From the NCBI GenBank assembly GCA_947576095.1, contig CANPPW010000010.1:1-48795 (forward strand): a DNA stretch of 48,795 bases, in the 5' to 3' direction. The notes beneath the pieces were generated by a model. That model was given only the letters and a program-made list of their open reading frames with translations, had not been told where the DNA came from and made no database searches. Source of the stretch: an uncultured Mycoplasmatota bacterium. Its GTDB lineage: Bacteria > Bacillota_I > Bacilli_A > RF39 > UBA660. The first letter of the stretch is position 1. Each line of letters starts with the position of its first letter. Of the stretch, positions 45,561 to 48,795 are shown piece after piece. The position numbers were made by a program, and so were the translations under genes.

Positions 45561-45594
45561 AAAAAAGAAAAGCTTTACATGCATTTTCTTTTTT
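45561..45594 (-). terminator. Terminator of the hisS-aspS operon
   Basis: An 11-bp stem A6GA4/T4CT6 (45561-45571 and 45584-45594) ends in T on the minus strand, 47 bases past the aspS stop. Confidence 0.7.
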
Positions 45595-45640
45595 CTTTTG
45601 ATTTTATTGGCTTTTTATGTGTAAATCAAAAATGTAAACT

Positions 45641-46954
45641 TTACGGATTTAAACGATTAGGACCACGATAAATAAATGTAGATTCCCTAATATTATCAAA
45701 TTCAAATATTTGCATCAGAACTCTTGCAATACCTAACCCAAAGCCACCATGTGGAGGGCATCCATATTTGAAAAATTCTAAATAGAAACTAAGATCTTCT
45801 GGATTTATATTTTTTTCTTCCATTTGTTTTTTTAAAATATCAGGGCGATGTTCCCTCTGGGATCCTGTTGTAATTTCTACACCTTTAAAAAGCAAATCAT
45901 AACTTTCTGTAAGCCCCTCTTCATCTAGCATATGGTAAAATGGCCTAGCACTAAATGGGAATTTTGTCACAAAGACAAAATCGCTGTTATATTTTTCTTT
46001 TACATATTTACAAAGAAGCATTTCTTCTTTCCTCTCAAAATCATCTTCTCTTTCACTAGTATAATGAAATTGTTGTTTTAAAATTTCTTTTGCTTCTTTA
46101 AATGTAAACCGTGGAGCTTTAACACTTGTATCTGTAAGTTTTACCCCAAATGTTTTTTCTATTTTCTCTCCATAGGTGTCTTTTACCCTATCTATTGCAT
46201 ATTTTAAAACAGCTTCTTCCATATCCATAACATCTTCAAAACCATCGATCCAGGAAACTTCAACATCTGCCATATTGATTTCAGTCGCATGATATGAGGT
46301 ATGAGAATTTTCAGCTCTGAAAGCTGGTCCAATTTCAAATACTTGGTCAAATCCACTAGCCATAGCCATTTGTTTATAAAATTGTGGTGATTGAGATAAA
46401 CAAGCTTCTCTACCAAAATAATCTAATTTAAATACTTCTGCACCAGATTCAGCTGCTTTTGCTGATATTTTAGGGCTATGAATTTCCATAAAATCATGAT
46501 TGATAAAATATTCTCTAAGTGCATGCTCAAAAATTGTCGCACATTTAAAAAACAAATGATTTTCTTCTCTTCGCAGATCTATAAAACGATAATCAAGTCT
46601 TGTTTCTCTTAAACTGTTATCTTTACTTTTATAATCAAATGGTAATTCTTTATCAGAAATACTTGTAACATGGATTTTTGTAGGAATGATTTCTAATCCC
46701 CTTAATTTTACGCTTGGGCTTTCTTTAAGTATTCCTTTTATAGTAACAGTACTTTCAATAGTAAGAGATGAAACCAAATCAACAAGATTTTGGTTTTCTA
46801 CTGTTTTTTCGATTGTAATCTGCACCTTACCAGTACTATCTCTTACAATTAAAAACTGTACATACTGTAAATCTCTAACTTTATCTACAAACCCTTTTAT
46901 TTCAACCTCTTTTTCTTTATATTTTTCTAAATCTTTTACAAAAATATGATTCAT
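45641..46954 (-). CDS. aspS: Aspartyl-tRNA synthetase, archaeal/eukaryal type without GAD domain
   Basis: Class II synthetase (437 aa). An OB-fold anticodon domain (KGFVDKVRDLQYVQFLIVRD) is followed by a catalytic core with motif 1 (FMEIHSPKI), the flipping-loop QSPQFYKQM, motif 2 FRAENSHTSYHATEI and motif 3 GGFGLGIARVLMQ. It ends in RGPNRLNP, like the RRLTP end of archaeal AspRS. Bacterial AspRS is about 590 aa with an inserted GAD domain, which is absent here. AsnRS is less likely because of the C-terminus and the GSQREHRPD loop. Such enzymes are often non-discriminating, charging tRNA-Asn too, with Gln/Asn amidation by GatCAB. Start ATG at 46954 after AGGAGG. It is second in the T-box operon. 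Confidence 0.9.
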   Translation of the reverse strand: MNHIFVKDLEKYKEKEVEIKGFVDKVRDLQYVQFLIVRDSTGKVQITIEKTVENQNLVDLVSSLTIESTVTIKGILKESPSVKLRGLEIIPTKIHVTSISDKELPFDYKSKDNSLRETRLDYRFIDLRREENHLFFKCATIFEHALREYFINHDFMEIHSPKISAKAAESGAEVFKLDYFGREACLSQSPQFYKQMAMASGFDQVFEIGPAFRAENSHTSYHATEINMADVEVSWIDGFEDVMDMEEAVLKYAIDRVKDTYGEKIEKTFGVKLTDTSVKAPRFTFKEAKEILKQQFHYTSEREDDFERKEEMLLCKYVKEKYNSDFVFVTKFPFSARPFYHMLDEEGLTESYDLLFKGVEITTGSQREHRPDILKKQMEEKNINPEDLSFYLEFFKYGCPPHGGFGLGIARVLMQIFEFDNIRESTFIYRGPNRLNP

Positions 46955-46977
46955 CAAATACCCTCCTTTTATATTTC

Positions 46978-48294
46978 TTATTTTTCACTCATAAACATTT
47001 GTAACAATTTTGATAAACAAATAGAATCTTGCTCTCCTGTTTCCATATTTTTTAGTGTTACCTCATTTTTATTTTCTTCATCTTCCCCTAAGATTACAAC
47101 ATAGGGAACTCCAATTCGATTTGCATATTTTAATTTTTGCTTAAATCCTCTATCTTGCAGATAAATATCAGAAGCAATCCCTGCCTTTCTAAGCTCTTTT
47201 ATAACTTCTAAAGCATATGATTTTCTCATTTCATCAAAGGGAATAACAAGTACCTTGATTAGGCTTTTTTCTTTTCTTTGTAATATTCCCATTTCTTTTA
47301 ATTTGGAAAATAAGCGGGTAAGACCAATAGAAATACCAACACCAGGTAGAACTTTATCTGTATAATATTCAGATAAATTGTCATATCTTCCACCAGAACA
47401 AATACTTCCTAATTTTGGATATTCATCCAAAATAGTTTCATACACAGTTCCTGTGTAATAATCTAAACCTCTTGCTATAGTTAAATCAATTTTATAATAA
47501 GCGTCATCTACTCCAAATTTTTTAAGATTTTGAATGACATCACATAGTTCTTTAATGCCCTGCTTTAATGTTTCACCCCCATTTAAATTTTGAAGAGCAT
47601 CTAGTACATCCTGTGTAGAACCTTGAATTTGAATAAAGTTTAATATTTTCATAACCTCTTCTTCTTGTATATTTAAATGTAATAATTCCTTTTTCATAGA
47701 CTCTATTCCAATTTTATCTATTTTATCAATAATTCTCAAAATTTCAGAAACATCTACATCTGTATGTAGTGTTTCAAAAAATCCATTTAATATCTTTCTA
47801 TTGTTGATTCGAATTGTAAATTTCCCAATATCAAGTTCTCTAAACACAGTATAAATCACAGCTGGTACTTCCGCTTCATAAATGGTATCTAATTTTTCAT
47901 TACCAATAATATCTATATCACATTGATAAAATTCCCTAAATCTTCCTTTTTGTGGTCTCTCTCCTCTATAAACCTTACTGATTTGATATCTTTTAAAAGG
48001 AAAAATAAGTTGATCATAATGTTCTGCTGTATACCTAGCTAAAGGGACTGTTAAATCAAATCGCAAAGAAATATCATTATCTCCTTTAGAAAAACGATAA
48101 ATCTGTTTTTCGGTTTCCCCTCCTGCTTTAGCAAGTAAAATTTCAGAATACTCTAAAACAGGTGTATCAATTGGAACAAATCCAAATCTTTCATAAACGT
48201 TCTTTATTGTATCACACATTTTATTAAATAAAATTTGATCTTCAGGTAAAAGCTCCATAAAGCCTGGAAGAGTTTTTGGTTTTACTCTATTCAT
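46978..48294 (-). CDS. hisS: Histidyl-tRNA synthetase
   Basis: Class II synthetase (438 aa). Seen are the N-terminal KPKTLPGFMELLPEDQ, motif 1 region GFVPIDTPVLEY, motif 2 YRGERPQKGRFREFYQCDID, and the His-specific motifs ARGLDYYTGTVYE and CSGGRYDNL. Motif 3 GVGISIGLTRL and a C-terminal anticodon-binding domain (VLVIPFDE, then KQKLKYANRIGVPYVVILGEDE) follow. AGGAGG precedes the ATG. It is the first gene after the T-box leader and lies 23 bases before aspS. Confidence 0.97.
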   Translation of the reverse strand: MNRVKPKTLPGFMELLPEDQILFNKMCDTIKNVYERFGFVPIDTPVLEYSEILLAKAGGETEKQIYRFSKGDNDISLRFDLTVPLARYTAEHYDQLIFPFKRYQISKVYRGERPQKGRFREFYQCDIDIIGNEKLDTIYEAEVPAVIYTVFRELDIGKFTIRINNRKILNGFFETLHTDVDVSEILRIIDKIDKIGIESMKKELLHLNIQEEEVMKILNFIQIQGSTQDVLDALQNLNGGETLKQGIKELCDVIQNLKKFGVDDAYYKIDLTIARGLDYYTGTVYETILDEYPKLGSICSGGRYDNLSEYYTDKVLPGVGISIGLTRLFSKLKEMGILQRKEKSLIKVLVIPFDEMRKSYALEVIKELRKAGIASDIYLQDRGFKQKLKYANRIGVPYVVILGEDEENKNEVTLKNMETGEQDSICLSKLLQMFMSEK

Positions 48295-48386
48295 AGTGAT
48301 TCCTCCTATTCTTATGATTTTGTCATTACATCTATCAAATAATCTATGTTATTGGTTTATATTCATAATAAATATGTACTATAAAT

Positions 48387-48595
48387 AAAAAAACTTATAT
48401 ACAAAAGTATATAAGGACGAGAAAACCCGTGGTACCACCTTATTTCATAGATCATCTATGCACTTTTACTGATAACGGCGAAAACCGGTTATTTTTCTAT
48501 TAGTGTCTTCTTATTTTCTCATTCAAATGTTTTCACCAACCACATTTTCTCTACATCATAGGAAAATATTACTCCTCTAAACAAATAACAATTAT
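48387..48595 (-). promoter_or_regulatory. T-box riboswitch leader of hisS-aspS
   Basis: The leader starts near 48595. A basal stem I helix (TTATTT..TTAG with CTAA..AAATAA) closes a specifier loop with AGTA on the 5' side. The 3' side reads GAAGACACTAA (GACAC at 48503-48507). The conserved T-box AAGGTGGTACCACGGG lies at 48426-48441. It is followed by the terminator CTTATATAC/GTATATAAG (48394-48402 and 48407-48415) and T7 (48387-48393). Uncharged tRNA binding the specifier and the UGGU bulge should block the terminator and allow expression. Confidence 0.9.
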
Positions 48596-48601
48596 ATTTA
48601 T

Positions 48602-48630
48602 ATTATAATATACTTTATGATTTTCGTCAA
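48602..48630 (-). promoter_or_regulatory. Promoter of the T-box-hisS-aspS operon
   Basis: TTGACG (48630-48625) and TATAAT (48607-48602) with a 17-base spacer on the minus strand. The IS end lies 31 bases upstream. Confidence 0.8.
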
Positions 48631-48661
48631 TTCTGTTTACCAAACAAAAAATAACCTTTTT

Positions 48662-48795
48662 TGAACTGAACCCCAAAAATTGGACAGTTTATTATTAGTT
48701 TCTAATTAGGGGATTGTAGCCTGTAATTTACAGGAGACAGTCCTTTTAATTTTACTTTAATTCTATCATAATTATAGTAATTAATATAGTCATCT
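48662..48795 (-). mobile_element. IS3-family insertion sequence, right-hand end only
   Basis: The terminal inverted repeat TGAACTGAACCCC..AATTGGACA runs from 48662 to 48686, starting TG as in IS3 elements. The transposase orfB end lies just inside. The rest of the element is beyond the window edge, so target duplication and completeness cannot be judged. Confidence 0.8.
48702..48794 (-). CDS. IS3-family transposase orfB, C-terminal 30 residues (cut by window edge)
   Basis: The frame reads DDYINYYNYDRIKVKLKGLSPVNYR and ends PN before a TAG. The YI.YYN..RIK.KLKGLSPV.YR signature is the C-terminal end of the rve (DDE) integrase domain of IS3-family OrfB. The catalytic residues lie outside the window. 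Confidence 0.85.
   Translation of the reverse strand, partial: DDYINYYNYDRIKVKLKGLSPVNYRLQSPN

Noticed and set aside
45641-46954. Reading the synthetase next to hisS as AsnRS
   Set aside because: The C-terminal RGPNRLNP and GSQREHRPD loop follow archaeal AspRS; AsnRS usually ends in a FPRTPGNxxF-type motif.

Overview
This is a low-GC (AT-rich) chromosomal segment from a Firmicute. Bacilli-type markers are a DnaB/DnaD-family plus DnaI helicase-loading pair, a dnaG-sigA(rpoD)-trmK cluster with a yqfQ-like gene beside it, a T-box-controlled hisS-aspS operon, and a 6S RNA gene next to tcdA. The AT richness, short SMC, archaeal-type AspRS and many lineage-specific small membrane proteins suggest a gut-type, somewhat reduced Bacilli lineage (RF39/Erysipelotrichia-like). 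That placement is inference and no species is claimed. Nearly all genes lie on the minus strand; the plus-strand exceptions are a Ca2+ P-type ATPase, gspE, yqfQ-like, a DUF6512-like gene, yjcZ-like and def.

Layout. 1-6.4 kb: NlpC/P60 hydrolase, a membrane-anchored unknown, phosphomannomutase and a SWIM-SNF2 helicase. 6.5-12 kb: a phosphoglycerate-mutase-fold protein with its active site erased, a small membrane protein, mutS and a thioredoxin-like lipo/membrane protein. 12-18.8 kb: Ca2+ ATPase, a glycosyltransferase-TPR protein, then murD-eno-secG. 18.9-25.3 kb: dnaB-dnaI, then type IV pilus/competence assembly genes (ATPase, prepilin peptidase, and a platform protein with a large extra membrane domain). 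25.4-29.9 kb: yqfQ-like, trmK, rpoD, dnaG and DUF6512. 30.2-33.9 kb: comEC broken into two overlapping frames, comEA, an unknown gene and a prepilin. 34-36.9 kb: ftsW/rodA, yjcZ-like, an M15 peptidase and def. 36.9-43.4 kb: an ABC-F protein with one degenerate ATP site, smc, two unknowns and tcdA. 43.4-44.0 kb: 6S RNA and a broken RelB/YafQ-type toxin-antitoxin pair. 44.3-48.8 kb: a zinc-ribbon membrane protein, aspS, hisS, the T-box leader, and the end of an IS3-family element at the right edge.

The genes cover DNA uptake and pili (gspE, gspF, pilD, pilin, comEA, comEC), replication initiation and repair (dnaB, dnaI, dnaG, smc, mutS), wall growth (murD, ftsW, M15 and NlpC/P60 enzymes) and translation (aspS, hisS, tcdA, trmK, def, ABC-F). 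The points most worth a second look are: two separate genes (comEC and the antitoxin) broken at an A7 run that forms an in-frame -1 slippery heptamer; a GACAC (Asp GAC / His CAC) overlap in the T-box specifier region of hisS-aspS; a catalytically dead iPGM relative; an ABC-F protein whose degenerate motifs all fall on the same ATP site; and an identical 13-bp element upstream of yqfQ-like and yjcZ-like.
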